Origin: Bacteroidota bacterium
GTDB taxonomy: Bacteria; Bacteroidota; Bacteroidia; Bacteroidales; Porphyromonadaceae
NCBI GenBank assembly: GCA_023396255.1
Contig: JAEWWU010000018.1
Span: 1 to 64,000 of the forward strand
Direction of reading: 5' to 3'
DNA length: 64,000 bases
In this document: one piece after another, positions 47,445-57,322 of the stretch
Layout: each line of letters opens with the position of its first letter
Numbering within the stretch: the first letter of the stretch is position 1
Position numbers and translations under genes: made by a program
Notes under the pieces: model-generated
The model's input: the letters and a program-made list of their open reading frames with translations, nothing else
Databases searched by the model: none
What the model was told of the DNA's origin: nothing

Positions 47445-47475
47445 TTTGGTGGTTATTATTTTTTTTGTACCTTGC
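47445..47475 (+). promoter_or_regulatory. Promoter of the second PepK-like protease gene
   Basis: TTTG (47445-47448), 19 nt, then TACCTTGC (47468-47475). It parallels the upstream region of copy 1 and has the better -33 box, so this copy may be expressed more strongly. Confidence 0.62.
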
Positions 47476-47543
47476 AAAGCTTTTTAGCAGATACCCATTT
47501 ACAGGTAATTAAGTATTGAAGTTTTCACAAATTATTATTGAAC

Positions 47544-50435
47544 ATGAATAAAGTAAAAAGTATCTTCAGGTCGCTGACTGTTGGTGCTGCAGTACTCTCT
47601 GTTGGGAGTGTGGCTTATGCGCAACAATCTTTTGGCGGTCAGCCTCGTTCTTTCTCTTCTGCGTCACTACGTAGTGCAGGCGCAGAGCAAGAACTTAGAG
47701 TACAAAATGTTCCACTCAACTTCAATGTGGACGATGAACTTTCGCGTGCCTCTTGGACGGCTGCTCGTCAGGGAGTAGCTCCTCGTATCGGGAAAGTGAT
47801 CAACAGCGAAATTAGTTTTACCGAGTCTGCCCAATTGGTGGCTACAGAGGGGAATACCAACATCTATCGTATGATGGTCTCTACCGAGGGAACTCCTTCG
47901 GGCGTTGTCTTCTACTACAAGGACTTCTTCATCCCTCAAGGGGGTAAGCTCTATATCTACGATGTAGACCAAAAGCAAATTTTGGGGGCTTACACCTATG
48001 AAACACATCCGCAACACGGAGCGTTCGCCACAGAACCATTGAGCACCAACACCGTAGTATTTGAGTACGAGGCTCCTGCCGGAGTAGAGATGCCCTCTAT
48101 CGAAATTGAAGGATTGGGATATATGTATGCAGCAGTGCCATTCCGTGCCTTGGGCGAAAGCATCGATGCTTCCGACCCCTATTTGAGCAAAGCCTGCCAA
48201 ATCAATGTAAACTGTGTAGAAGGCAATGATTGGCAGACCGAAAAAGCCGGGATTGTAGCTTTGATTCAGAAGATCCCGGGAACCGGATACAATAGCTATG
48301 ATATGAGCGCCTGCTCAGGGAATGTGCTCAATAATACCAATGTGGACTTCAAGCCTTATGTAATTTCTGCCGCTCACTGTGCTGGGGAAAAGAAAGGGCT
48401 GGGCTCTTCTAAAGAAGGAGAATGGAAAGGAGAGTTCAAGATTCCACAAACCATTATGAATCAGTGGATTTTTGGGTTCAACTATGAAAGGCCACGCTGT
48501 TCCAACGGAAACTATGCTGACTACAACGTGAAATCTCTTGTGGGTTGTAAGATGTTATCCTATCTTCCTATCTACGGGTACTCGGATGGATTACTTCTTG
48601 AACTAAGTAACGACATTCCCAAAGAATACCGTGTTTACTACAATGGGTTTGATGCCTCCGGAGATATTCCAAAAAAAGGAGTGGGTATTCACCATCCGGC
48701 ATCGGATAGCAAAAAGATCTCTACTTACGATGAAAATAGTGGGATGATTCATGCAGAGTGGCGCACACCCTCGTCAACGGGAGGTGATAAGGACCACTTC
48801 AAATTTAAGTTCACCGCCGGACAAACAGAGGGAGGATCTTCTGGGTCTTCGCTTTTCAACGAAAATAAGTTGGTAATAGGCACCCTCACCGGAGGGGAAA
48901 CCATTCCTTGCCTCGGAGCCAACTGGTATGGACGATTGTCTTCCCATTGGGATAAATACAAAAGCAAAGGGAATCAGTATGATATGTCTCATTTTCTTGA
49001 CCCCAAAACTCAAGGAAAGACGAAAACACTTAAAGGTACGTGGCGTGAAGGTTTTATGCCCCTACTTACCATCAAGGGAGTGGATGCAACCATCACAGAA
49101 GGGGGCAAAAAAATAGCCCTCAAGTGGGATGCCTTGCCTGAACACAGTCAAAAGTATCCTATCTCCTATCTCGTATACAGAGATGACACCCAATTGACTA
49201 CAACAACGGAAACCACCTATACAGACGAACTAACCCCAGAAGTTATCTCGCGCGGAGCGACTCGTTATTCTGTTATCCCCCAATACCAAATTGATGGCAA
49301 ATACGAAAAAACAGCTCCGGCCTATGCTTCCGTTTATGTTGCCCCTGTAGAAAAAGAAGCTCACAATGTAAAGGTTACAGCTGCTACCAAAGGAGTACAA
49401 ATCACTTGGGATCCCGTAATCAATGGACAAACTATCAGCAAGAACAAAAACGAAAGCAAACGTTTTGCTACGGTAAACTCAATTTCCAGCACAGTTCCTT
49501 CTTCAAAAGTCGAGAAAGTATGGATAGCAGATACTTGGCGCACTGAATCCTATCCGTCAGAAGATATTTATTTGTCTCAGGTAAATTTTGTTCCGGCAAA
49601 GGTTGGAGTTGATGTCAATCTTATAATCTACCAAAAAGGAATGAATCCCATTGTAGAACGTGTTGCCGTTCCTGATTGGGCATCTACTTCCGAATATTTC
49701 CGCTATGCTTTGAAGAAGCCGGTGAAAATTAGCAACAAACAAAACCTTGTTGTAGGATTTGAAATGACTCCCAGCACCCCGGGCTATGATGTTCGCCAGT
49801 TCTCTGGTTCCAAAGACGATCACTTTGAAACAGACGGAGCACGCCTTATTTTCATTGTTAAGAGCGAGAGCAGTAGAGAACCGAACCAAACGGTGGACTA
49901 TACCAAGGCGTGGGATACGTGGGAATCCAAAGGTCGCAAAGGTTATTTGGCGATGGAACTGATGTTTACCAATGTTGCCAACCCATTGATCTATCCGTGG
50001 GAAGGGACTTGGACACGTGCCCAATACCCGGGTACATTCCCAAAGGTTAAAGGATATAAAGTTTTCAAAGGAAACACTCTCGTCAAACAAGTAGAAAATG
50101 TTCGCTATACCGAAGATGAAAGCGGATCAACATCTGACAAATATCGCGTAGAAGCCATCTACGACTATCCTGAATACCTCGGTACGGAAGAGATTAAGTT
50201 AGCAAACAAAGAGGTGTATGCCTATCCTGCCGTCTTCGGAAACACGCTCAACATCAACCGCGCCGACCTTGTAAAAGAGGTTAAGATCTACGACGTACAA
50301 GGACGTTTGATGTTGACTCACTCTGCCGATGCCCCAAGCCAAGCTATCAACACTCAGACTTTGGCTGCCGGTACTTATATGGTTGTTTTGAAAACCGACA
50401 ACGGAACCATTTCTCAAAAGGTGGTAAAGCAATAA
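47544..50435 (+). CDS. T9SS-exported lysyl endopeptidase-like serine protease, copy 2
   Basis: The 963-aa paralogue of copy 1 has the same signal peptide, propeptide, trypsin-fold, beta-sandwich and T9SS type A sorting domain. The triad aligns as His278 (SAAHCAG), Asp348 (YSDGLLL) and Ser433 (GGSSGSSLF). The copies match closely throughout, including the first ten codons and about 100 bp of upstream DNA. Differences cluster in the loops around the active site and the central beta-sandwich, which could shift substrate preference. It has its own promoter and terminator. Confidence 0.85.
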   Translation: MNKVKSIFRSLTVGAAVLSVGSVAYAQQSFGGQPRSFSSASLRSAGAEQELRVQNVPLNFNVDDELSRASWTAARQGVAPRIGKVINSEISFTESAQLVATEGNTNIYRMMVSTEGTPSGVVFYYKDFFIPQGGKLYIYDVDQKQILGAYTYETHPQHGAFATEPLSTNTVVFEYEAPAGVEMPSIEIEGLGYMYAAVPFRALGESIDASDPYLSKACQINVNCVEGNDWQTEKAGIVALIQKIPGTGYNSYDMSACSGNVLNNTNVDFKPYVISAAHCAGEKKGLGSSKEGEWKGEFKIPQTIMNQWIFGFNYERPRCSNGNYADYNVKSLVGCKMLSYLPIYGYSDGLLLELSNDIPKEYRVYYNGFDASGDIPKKGVGIHHPASDSKKISTYDENSGMIHAEWRTPSSTGGDKDHFKFKFTAGQTEGGSSGSSLFNENKLVIGTLTGGETIPCLGANWYGRLSSHWDKYKSKGNQYDMSHFLDPKTQGKTKTLKGTWREGFMPLLTIKGVDATITEGGKKIALKWDALPEHSQKYPISYLVYRDDTQLTTTTETTYTDELTPEVISRGATRYSVIPQYQIDGKYEKTAPAYASVYVAPVEKEAHNVKVTAATKGVQITWDPVINGQTISKNKNESKRFATVNSISSTVPSSKVEKVWIADTWRTESYPSEDIYLSQVNFVPAKVGVDVNLIIYQKGMNPIVERVAVPDWASTSEYFRYALKKPVKISNKQNLVVGFEMTPSTPGYDVRQFSGSKDDHFETDGARLIFIVKSESSREPNQTVDYTKAWDTWESKGRKGYLAMELMFTNVANPLIYPWEGTWTRAQYPGTFPKVKGYKVFKGNTLVKQVENVRYTEDESGSTSDKYRVEAIYDYPEYLGTEEIKLANKEVYAYPAVFGNTLNINRADLVKEVKIYDVQGRLMLTHSADAPSQAINTQTLAAGTYMVVLKTDNGTISQKVVKQ

Positions 50436-50469
50436 GCAAACTTCCGTAAGACAAAAAATTGTCTATTCC

Positions 50470-50517
50470 CAACCGGAGGGACGAGGAAAAATCTTCGTTT
50501 CTCCGGTTGTTTTTTTG
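50470..50517 (+). terminator. Terminator after the second protease gene
   Basis: CAACCGGAG (50470-50478) and CTCCGGTTG (50501-50509) form a 9-bp outer stem, with an inner ACGAGGA/TCTTCGT stem, followed by eight T. Confidence 0.88.
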
Positions 50518-50597
50518 TATTCTTTTATTTATTTTTGTGGGTGTAGAACATCTTTCAATCAATTGATTATCGGAAACCATCGATTTCCAAGATATAT

Positions 50598-50632
50598 TTT
50601 GTTAATATAAGTCCGAGAAGGTTTTATATTTG
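50598..50632 (+). promoter_or_regulatory. Candidate promoter of the lipoprotein cluster
   Basis: TTTG (50598-50601), 23 nt, then TATATTTG (50625-50632). Both boxes match but the spacing is 3-4 nt longer than usual. The start would be about 35 nt before the ATG at 50675. Confidence 0.45.
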
Positions 50633-50674
50633 ATTGAAAGGTATACTATATTTAACCTATTATCTTTTAAAGAA

Positions 50675-51226
50675 ATGAATAATAATTGTGCTCGGTATGC
50701 CGTTGGGCTGCTACCTATTTTGTTGTGGATTCTGCTCGGTTGTGGGCAATCTACTCCAAAAGAAAAAAAAGACAGTGCGTGGAAGAACGAATCGTATGGC
50801 AAACTACCCCAATTGGAGTTTGGCAAACAGGCTCAAAGCATCATAGAAAAAGAACTTTTGCTGGGTTGTAAGTTGGAGAGTAATACAACAGAGGGAAATG
50901 GGCGTAGCATTGTCTTTTCCAGCTATCCGAACAAAGGGCTGGTGAAACGGCTCTATTTCCTCAAAGGAGAGCAATTGGTCGAAGTTGTTCAGCTCATAGC
51001 CCCCTATTCGGACGTTATTAACTACCAAAAGGGTGCCGCAGAGTTTTCTCTCACACCCAAGTTTGAGCAGTGGGCTATTGATATGGGGTTTGACCTAAGG
51101 CGTTTTCGTGGCAAAGACTACTATCTAATGAACCAAGAAAAGAAGATAGACCTTTCCGTCTTGCCGGCACAACTTGCTTTAGATGGGGTTATCTACGCCG
51201 AAATGCACTTTATGCGTAGCAAATAA
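50675..51226 (+). CDS. Small lipoprotein of unknown function (183 aa)
   Basis: A lipoprotein signal with lipobox LLGC ends at about Cys20. The mature protein (CGQSTPKEKK and on) is mixed alpha/beta and has a C-terminal pattern GFDLRRFRGKDYYL...GVIYAEMHF. The neighbouring 200-aa lipoprotein shows a matching pattern (AGYRHDLRVDQDGYKHHYFL, then a strand ending in Phe-Arg), suggesting distant paralogues. I do not recognise the family. The ATG at 50675 was preferred over an upstream one at 50630 because the signal peptide starts there. Confidence 0.65.
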   Translation: MNNNCARYAVGLLPILLWILLGCGQSTPKEKKDSAWKNESYGKLPQLEFGKQAQSIIEKELLLGCKLESNTTEGNGRSIVFSSYPNKGLVKRLYFLKGEQLVEVVQLIAPYSDVINYQKGAAEFSLTPKFEQWAIDMGFDLRRFRGKDYYLMNQEKKIDLSVLPAQLALDGVIYAEMHFMRSK

Positions 51227-51250
51227 ACAGATACAATAAAGACAAAAACT

Positions 51251-51853
51251 ATGAAACAGATCCAAAGAATATCTCTTCTCCTGCTTGTTGGAACCTTGCT
51301 GATCGGAAGTTCTACCTCCTGTAAGAAAAAGGAGAATGTAAAAGGAAAAGAAATAGACAACCCACAAACCAATACAACAGACATTCTCAAAGAGCTCCCC
51401 TCTCTTCCCGTAGCCATAGGTTCTACGCTTTTCGAAGTAGAGAAGAAAGAGAGTGAACTCAAAAGCATCGAGACCAAGCGCACCGATGCTGCCGGCTATA
51501 TTATGTTGGAATACAAAACCACAGATCCCAAATGCCCCCTTCGGACTCATATGATTAAGAAAGAGTCCGATGAACTTAAAATATCTGCCCTTTGGACTAC
51601 TTATCAAAAAGAGGTTTGGAAGGAACCCTATATACTACACCAAGAGGTAATCAATCTTTTTGTAAAGGCAGGATACCGCCACGATCTGCGTGTGGATCAA
51701 GATGGATACAAGCATCATTATTTTTTGAAAGAAGTAACTTCCTCCGATTCCTCTATGCCTGAATATTTGGAATGCTTGGTACAAAAAGAAACCAAAAATG
51801 GGAAGGAATATACCTCTTTCAGTTTCCGCATTACCGATGTTGTAGCCGGATAA
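51251..51853 (+). CDS. Small lipoprotein of unknown function (200 aa)
   Basis: The signal peptide carries the lipobox STSC (Cys24), and the mature N-terminus is CKKKENVKG. The rest is Lys/Glu-rich and mixed alpha/beta with a likely C-terminal beta-sheet. It lies 24 bp after the 183-aa lipoprotein gene, with which it shares its overall plan, and 25 bp before the Ig-repeat gene. No family was recognised. Confidence 0.65.
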   Translation: MKQIQRISLLLLVGTLLIGSSTSCKKKENVKGKEIDNPQTNTTDILKELPSLPVAIGSTLFEVEKKESELKSIETKRTDAAGYIMLEYKTTDPKCPLRTHMIKKESDELKISALWTTYQKEVWKEPYILHQEVINLFVKAGYRHDLRVDQDGYKHHYFLKEVTSSDSSMPEYLECLVQKETKNGKEYTSFSFRITDVVAG

Positions 51854-51878
51854 TGTCTTACCCATATCGTCTTTTTCT

Positions 51879-53714
51879 ATGAAAGTTTTCTTCCGAAAAG
51901 CAATTTGTCTATTGGGAGTGTTGGTGACCATTGCTCTCCTCGGAGCCAAGGCACAAATCCCCCCCACAGTAACGGTGACTCCAGATGTTGCCGTCTTGGA
52001 ATTGGGTAGCACTGTAGTCAATAAGTACTCTTCCCCACAGAGTATCAAATTTAAGGTTACTCCTTACGACTTTGATATGAACTTATCAGTGGTCTTCGAG
52101 AGTGCACAAGAACAAGATTTCTACTTGGCAAAGAGACCTTTCTTTGACAACGGAGAAGCTGAAGCCTCCATTATGCTTGCACCCAAAAGCGTAGGGCGTA
52201 AAGAGGGATACTTTGTACTCAAACAGGGGAACAAAGAACTCAAGCGAATTAAAGTTACAGGAACCGGCATCCGAGAAGGGCAACCCGAAATAGTCACCGA
52301 CTACGCCCAGCTCACCTTTGGCAAGATCTTCTTGGGAGAGAGCAAAACCATCAATCTCAAGGTTTCTACACGCAACAGTGGCAGTAGCATTCAGGTTTCG
52401 AAACGAGGAGTAGATGCTTCGGAGTTTTCGGTAAAAGGGACCCTGCTTCCCAACCGCTCCGAACAAACCCTGCAAGTAACCTGCACCCCTCGCACAAAAG
52501 GAGAAAAGAGTGCCGAGCTGGTCTTTACTGACGGAGTTGTAGTGGTTGTTTTACCCCTTTCGGCTACAGCTATGGAGGTAATCCCCTCTATTGTCCCCGA
52601 TGTACAGCAAATTACTTTCCCCGACACCTATGTAGGGCGAAGTGCGCCCGAACAAACTCTGTCATTTACCTTGGAACACATAACTACGCCTCCCGTTATT
52701 ACGATAGATGGAATTAATAAATCGGACTTTTGGGTACGAGGATCGCTCAAATCAGGGAAATCTTCGGGAGAACTCACTGTTGGCTTCACTCCACAAGAGG
52801 CAGGAGCCAAAACAGCCACACTGAACATCGTATCGGGGAAAGGATCTTGTTCCATAGAATTGAATGGGCAAGCTTATAACAACTTACCTCCAACCATTAC
52901 CGTAACACCAAAAACGGTAGATTTTGGTCGTGTAGAAATTCAAACCTTTGAGAAACTGAGCATTGAGGTCAAAATAGAAAATACCTCCGAAATCCCGCAA
53001 TTGGGTTTAGAAGGAGACGACAAAGAAATCTTTGCCATTATGTCTCCGGCACGTGCCAACCACTTCTCGCTCACCATCGGAGCCACGCCCAACAGCACAG
53101 GAGTTAAGCGTGCCGACCTGATCATAAAACTGTCTTCTACCGCAGTCCGAGTTCCTTTGTTGTTGGAGTGTTACGCCTCGCAACCGGAACTTACGGCAGA
53201 CCGTTCGGAGTTGATTTTTCCCGAAACAGTAGTTCAGAAACAGTCCATCGAAAAGGGCGTTTCTTTACAGATGAAGCACTTGAGCCAGAATGTGCAAGTA
53301 TCCATTATTGGAGAGAATGCCAAAGAATTCAGTACTCCGAAAAAAGAAGTAGATAGAATTGCCGAGCAAGGATATGTGGGAGTCACTTTTTGCCCGATTA
53401 CCTCGGGAGAAAAACAGGCAACCCTCCGCCTCGCCTCCGGTTCTATCGTAATAGATATCCCCCTTCGAGGGAAAGCCGTTAAAGACAACGCAACCGAAGA
53501 GGTACATACGGCATCGTTTGTCGTAGCTCAAGAACCGGGAGGAATATTGCGCTGCCGTGTAGCACAACCGGGACAATTGTTACAAGTGTTCTCAGCGGAT
53601 GGCAGCCTCATTGCAAAGCAAGTAGTTCCCGATAACGAAACTGTGCTACAACTCCCCGTTGGAGTATACCTCATTTCGTACCAAAAAGAACTTGCCAAAA
53701 TAATTGTCCTCTAA
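51879..53714 (+). CDS. Secreted protein with repeated Ig-like (choice-of-anchor D) domains
   Basis: The 611-aa protein has a signal peptide (1-25, ending AKAQ) and about five or six beta-sandwich units of roughly 90-100 residues. Recurring patterns are pTITVTPxxxDFGxV at the start of a unit and VxFTPxxxGxKxAxLxI at its end, the style of ASPM/SPD-2/hydin and choice-of-anchor D domains. A C-terminal segment (LLQVFSADGSLIAKQV and VGVYLISYQKELAKIIVL) looks like a T9SS type A sorting domain, so surface display is likely. Function is unknown. Confidence 0.75.
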   Translation: MKVFFRKAICLLGVLVTIALLGAKAQIPPTVTVTPDVAVLELGSTVVNKYSSPQSIKFKVTPYDFDMNLSVVFESAQEQDFYLAKRPFFDNGEAEASIMLAPKSVGRKEGYFVLKQGNKELKRIKVTGTGIREGQPEIVTDYAQLTFGKIFLGESKTINLKVSTRNSGSSIQVSKRGVDASEFSVKGTLLPNRSEQTLQVTCTPRTKGEKSAELVFTDGVVVVVLPLSATAMEVIPSIVPDVQQITFPDTYVGRSAPEQTLSFTLEHITTPPVITIDGINKSDFWVRGSLKSGKSSGELTVGFTPQEAGAKTATLNIVSGKGSCSIELNGQAYNNLPPTITVTPKTVDFGRVEIQTFEKLSIEVKIENTSEIPQLGLEGDDKEIFAIMSPARANHFSLTIGATPNSTGVKRADLIIKLSSTAVRVPLLLECYASQPELTADRSELIFPETVVQKQSIEKGVSLQMKHLSQNVQVSIIGENAKEFSTPKKEVDRIAEQGYVGVTFCPITSGEKQATLRLASGSIVIDIPLRGKAVKDNATEEVHTASFVVAQEPGGILRCRVAQPGQLLQVFSADGSLIAKQVVPDNETVLQLPVGVYLISYQKELAKIIVL

Positions 53715-53732
53715 CCTCTAAAAAACAAAACT

Positions 53733-54206
53733 ATGCCTATTAATAAGTTCAAGATTTTGCTCTTTGGGGGCTGCTTAATCGCTTTTTTGAGCAACTGTAA
53801 TGGCAATAAGCCTTCCCAGCAACCCAAACCATTTCCCGAACAGAAAAAAGAAACCGTCTCACCCGAGCAAGCCCTTTTGGGATCGGAATGGGAATTGATT
53901 CAGCAAGATACTGCTACCAAACTGCACCACATCTATATTTTCGATGAAACAGATACCCACAAGGCAACTTATATCCTAAGAACCACCGAAAACGGGAAAC
54001 AGGAAGCCGATATAAAAAAAGAGTGTTACTACTATTATCATCCGGATAAGCAAGCCTATATTGTAGAAGAACGCAATGAAGGGGAAACTCTTACCTACCG
54101 ACTAATCGCTGATTGGGCGACCAACACATTGTATTGGAACGACAACTCCGGAGAGCCTCCCATTCCTCTGACAATGACCAAAGCTCCCCTACACCTACGC
54201 AAGTAG
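53733..54206 (+). CDS. Small lipoprotein of unknown function (157 aa)
   Basis: The lipobox LSNC (near Cys22) follows a hydrophobic signal; mature CNGNKPSQQPKP is a flexible linker. The C-terminal domain (about 50-155) is a compact beta-rich fold (SEWELIQQDTATKLHHIYIF, ATYILRTTENG, LTYRLIADWATNTLYWND) resembling small lipocalin-like lipoproteins, but I cannot name it. It starts 18 bp after the Ig-repeat gene and ends the cluster. Confidence 0.65.
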   Translation: MPINKFKILLFGGCLIAFLSNCNGNKPSQQPKPFPEQKKETVSPEQALLGSEWELIQQDTATKLHHIYIFDETDTHKATYILRTTENGKQEADIKKECYYYYHPDKQAYIVEERNEGETLTYRLIADWATNTLYWNDNSGEPPIPLTMTKAPLHLRK

Positions 54207-54358
54207 AAAGCTGAGTAGTCTCTGTCAAAAGAGATTTTATGCAAAGCAGCAAATTGTGGGACAGCTTCAAAGGGATAGAAAACCAGCAAGTCGTTTCGAA
54301 TCACAAAAAAGAACTGAAACACTCCCAAAAATTGTTCAAAGAGTTTGTCCTTTTTTCC

Positions 54359-54396
54359 AAAAACCTCAAGAGTCGGCTTCTAACAAAGCAACTTTT
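54359..54396. terminator. Bidirectional terminator between the lipoprotein cluster and mutS
   Basis: AAAAACCTCAA (54359-54369) and TTGAGGTTTTT (54385-54395) form an 11-bp stem with A- and T-runs on the two sides. It can end the plus-strand lipoprotein cluster and the minus-strand mutS gene, though the mutS stop is 207 bp away. Confidence 0.75.
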
Positions 54397-54437
54397 GAGG
54401 TTTTTTAGCTTCAGATAATCCCTTGAGAGCTAGGGAT

Positions 54438-54453
54438 AAAAAAAAGGGGGGGG
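54438..54453. repeat. A8G8 homopolymer tract
   Basis: Eight A (54438-54445) run into eight G (54446-54453). It lies in the gap between the bidirectional terminator and mutS, in no gene, so slippage here would not affect a protein. The rest of 54207-54602 shows nothing else recognisable. Confidence 0.6.
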
Positions 54454-54602
54454 AGTCGAAGGGAGAGACAACCCACCACACAAATAGCACTGCAAAGCCG
54501 ACAGCACTCCCCTCCGCAGCACAAGGGCAGCCTCAATTCTCCAAATAGCAACCAAAGACCACTTCCACCCAAAGCCGTGTGCTTAGGGATCCTGCCAACT
54601 CA

Positions 54603-57272
54603 TCAATAGTTTTTGAGAAGCGTTTTGATGTCGGCCAAACGACGCAAGGCCTCCACAGGGGTAATATTGTCTATATCCATATCGAGCAACTCGTCTCTTA
54701 TTTGCACCAAGAGAGGATCTTCGAGCTGGAACAATGTCATTTGGATGGCTTCCGGGGCTCTTCTTTTGGTTTTCTTCTTTTTCTCTTCCGTCTTGCCGAC
54801 ATCTACAAGGGGAGCCGAAATGGATTCGGAAATATTTTCTTCGATTCGTTCGGCCTCCAAACTGCGCAGTACTTCGGATGAGCGAGTTATAATCCAATGA
54901 GGCATCCCAGCCAACTTGGCTACCTGAATTCCAAAGCTATGTTCACTGCCCCCCGGCACCAACTTACGCAAGAAGAGCATTTTACCCTCTACCTCCTGAG
55001 CCGAAACATTGAAGTTGTGTACACGACTCATCATTCCTTCTATTTCGTTAAGTTCGTGATAGTGTGTAGCAAATAGTGTCTTGGGACGCATATTAGGGCG
55101 ATTATGAATATACTCTATAATAGCCCAAGCAATAGAGATGCCATCGAAGGTACTGGTCCCCCGCCCCAATTCGTCAAAGAGCACCAAACTTCGATCCGAA
55201 AGGTTGTTAAGAATGTTAGACGCTTCCTGCATCTCCACCATAAAGGTCGATTCGCCTTGAGAAATGTTGTCCGAAGCTCCCACACGGGTAAACACAGCAT
55301 CCACAATTCCGATGTGTGCGCTCTTCGCCGGTACAAAAGAACCCATCTGCGCCATCAAAACAATCAAGGCCGTTTGCCGCAAAAGAGCACTTTTTCCGCT
55401 CATATTAGGCCCCGTAATAACCATTATCTGACACTCTTCCGGATCCAAAGAAACACTGTTGGGTACGTATTGCTCCTGCGACGGAAGCTGTAGTTCTATC
55501 ACAGGGTGCCTTCCCTCTTGTATCTCCAGTACCCGGCTGTTATCCACCGTGGGACAAACATACTTGTGTGCAATAGCATCCAAAGAAAAAGAGAGCAAAA
55601 CATCAAGGCGAGCCAATAGAAGACTATTCTTTTGTAGCAAGGGTACCAAAGGTTGCATCTCCTCGACCAAAGTGTTGAAGAGTTCCGTTTCCAATGCAAG
55701 GATGCGCTCTTGTGCTCCTAATATTTTTTCTTCGTACTGCTTTAGCTCTTCCGTTACATAACGCTCGGCATTGACCAATGTTTGCTTGCGAATCCATTGC
55801 ACCGGTACGCTCTCTTTGTGTGTATTGCGCACCTCTAAGTAGTATCCGAAAACATTGTTAAACCCTATCTTGAGGCTGGGAATACCGGTTTCCCTAATTT
55901 CTCTCTCCTGCATCTCCAAGAGGAATTCTTGCGTATGGTATGCCAAACGGCGCAATTCGTCCAACTCTTCGCTGAACCCCATCGCAATAACATTTCCTTT
56001 ATTGATCATATTCGATGCCTGCGGATGAATCTGATATTTGAGACGCGAGAGCAATTCCGGGCACTGCTCCAATTCGGTTGCATAGCTCTTTACTTCGGGG
56101 ACTGCACTCCCGGCACAAAGCTGGGCAATGGGTTCCATTAATTCCAACACCTGTGATAGACGGAGAAGCTCTTTGGGAGTAACCCTCCTCATAGCCACAC
56201 GTGAAACCAACCGCTCCACATCTCCCACTTCCGACAAAAGAGGTTTAAGACCATTGCGCAAATCGTTATTGGCATAGAGCTCGCCCACGATGCGCTGCCG
56301 CTGAGAGATTTGGTCTACGTCTTTGAGAGGAAACGAAATGTAGTGCCTCAATAGACGTGCCCCCATAGGGGTTGTAGTCTTGTCCAAAACCTGCATCAGA
56401 CTGCACCCCCCATTGTTCATCGATTGCAACAACTCCAAACTGTGAAAGGTAAAATTATCCAACCGAACATACTGCCCCTCATCAATTCGCGAGATAGTGC
56501 CAATGTGCCCCTTTGCCTTATGATGCGTAAGGTCGAGGTAGTTTAAGATAGCCCCGGCCGCTGTAATAGCCAAGGGATAATCTTCCAAACCGTACCCTTT
56601 GAGAGTAACACAATTGAAATGTCTGAGCAAACGATCTCGGTTATTGAGTGGAGAGAAAATCCAGTCGTCATAGTCGCACAAAAAAGCACTCGGATGGAAA
56701 GTTTCTTGTATCAAAGAGCGGTGACGGCTCTCCACTAAAATCTCTTTGGGACGGTATCCCACAAGCAATTTGCGCACCATCGAAGCATCTCCCTCTCCGG
56801 CAACAAACTGCCCCGTAGAATAATCCACCAACGATATTCCATATTGCCTTTTTCCATCGGGGAAGAGAGCACAGAGGTAATTGTTTTCTTTGTTTTCTAA
56901 AACATTATCGCTAACAGCCACCCCCGGGGTTACCATTTCGGTAAGCCCTCGCTTGACCAGTTTTTTGGTCTTCTTGGGGTCTTCCAGCTGGTCGCATACC
57001 GCCACCCGCTTCCCTGCCCGAACCAACTTGGGAAGGTAAGTGTCTAACGCGTGGTGAGGGAAACCCGCCAACTCAACAAACTGAGCGGCTCCATTGGCAC
57101 GCCGAGTGAGCGTTATACCCAATATCTCCGAAGCAGCTACGGCATCATCGAGAAAGGTTTCGTAAAAATCCCCCACCCGAAACAGAAGAATCGCATCGGG
57201 ATATTTCTCTTTGATCTCAAAATACTGACGCATCATAGGCGTCTCTGCCACATCTTGTTTTTGGGTTGCCAT
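54603..57272 (-). CDS. mutS: DNA mismatch repair protein MutS
   Basis: The 889-aa ATPase detects mismatches. The N-terminal mismatch-recognition motif GDFYETF lies near residue 36, the Walker A variant GPNMSGKS near 620, and the Walker B region LVLFDELGRGTSTFDG near 690, followed by ATHYHEL. Length is as expected. It is monocistronic, with a -7-like TACCTTTG at 57330-57323 (minus strand). Confidence 0.97.
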   Translation of the reverse strand: MATQKQDVAETPMMRQYFEIKEKYPDAILLFRVGDFYETFLDDAVAASEILGITLTRRANGAAQFVELAGFPHHALDTYLPKLVRAGKRVAVCDQLEDPKKTKKLVKRGLTEMVTPGVAVSDNVLENKENNYLCALFPDGKRQYGISLVDYSTGQFVAGEGDASMVRKLLVGYRPKEILVESRHRSLIQETFHPSAFLCDYDDWIFSPLNNRDRLLRHFNCVTLKGYGLEDYPLAITAAGAILNYLDLTHHKAKGHIGTISRIDEGQYVRLDNFTFHSLELLQSMNNGGCSLMQVLDKTTTPMGARLLRHYISFPLKDVDQISQRQRIVGELYANNDLRNGLKPLLSEVGDVERLVSRVAMRRVTPKELLRLSQVLELMEPIAQLCAGSAVPEVKSYATELEQCPELLSRLKYQIHPQASNMINKGNVIAMGFSEELDELRRLAYHTQEFLLEMQEREIRETGIPSLKIGFNNVFGYYLEVRNTHKESVPVQWIRKQTLVNAERYVTEELKQYEEKILGAQERILALETELFNTLVEEMQPLVPLLQKNSLLLARLDVLLSFSLDAIAHKYVCPTVDNSRVLEIQEGRHPVIELQLPSQEQYVPNSVSLDPEECQIMVITGPNMSGKSALLRQTALIVLMAQMGSFVPAKSAHIGIVDAVFTRVGASDNISQGESTFMVEMQEASNILNNLSDRSLVLFDELGRGTSTFDGISIAWAIIEYIHNRPNMRPKTLFATHYHELNEIEGMMSRVHNFNVSAQEVEGKMLFLRKLVPGGSEHSFGIQVAKLAGMPHWIITRSSEVLRSLEAERIEENISESISAPLVDVGKTEEKKKKTKRRAPEAIQMTLFQLEDPLLVQIRDELLDMDIDNITPVEALRRLADIKTLLKNY

Positions 57273-57322
57273 ACGGTTTTTATATATAGAATAGTCAAGT
57301 TCGGTTATTCCTCAACCGTCCT

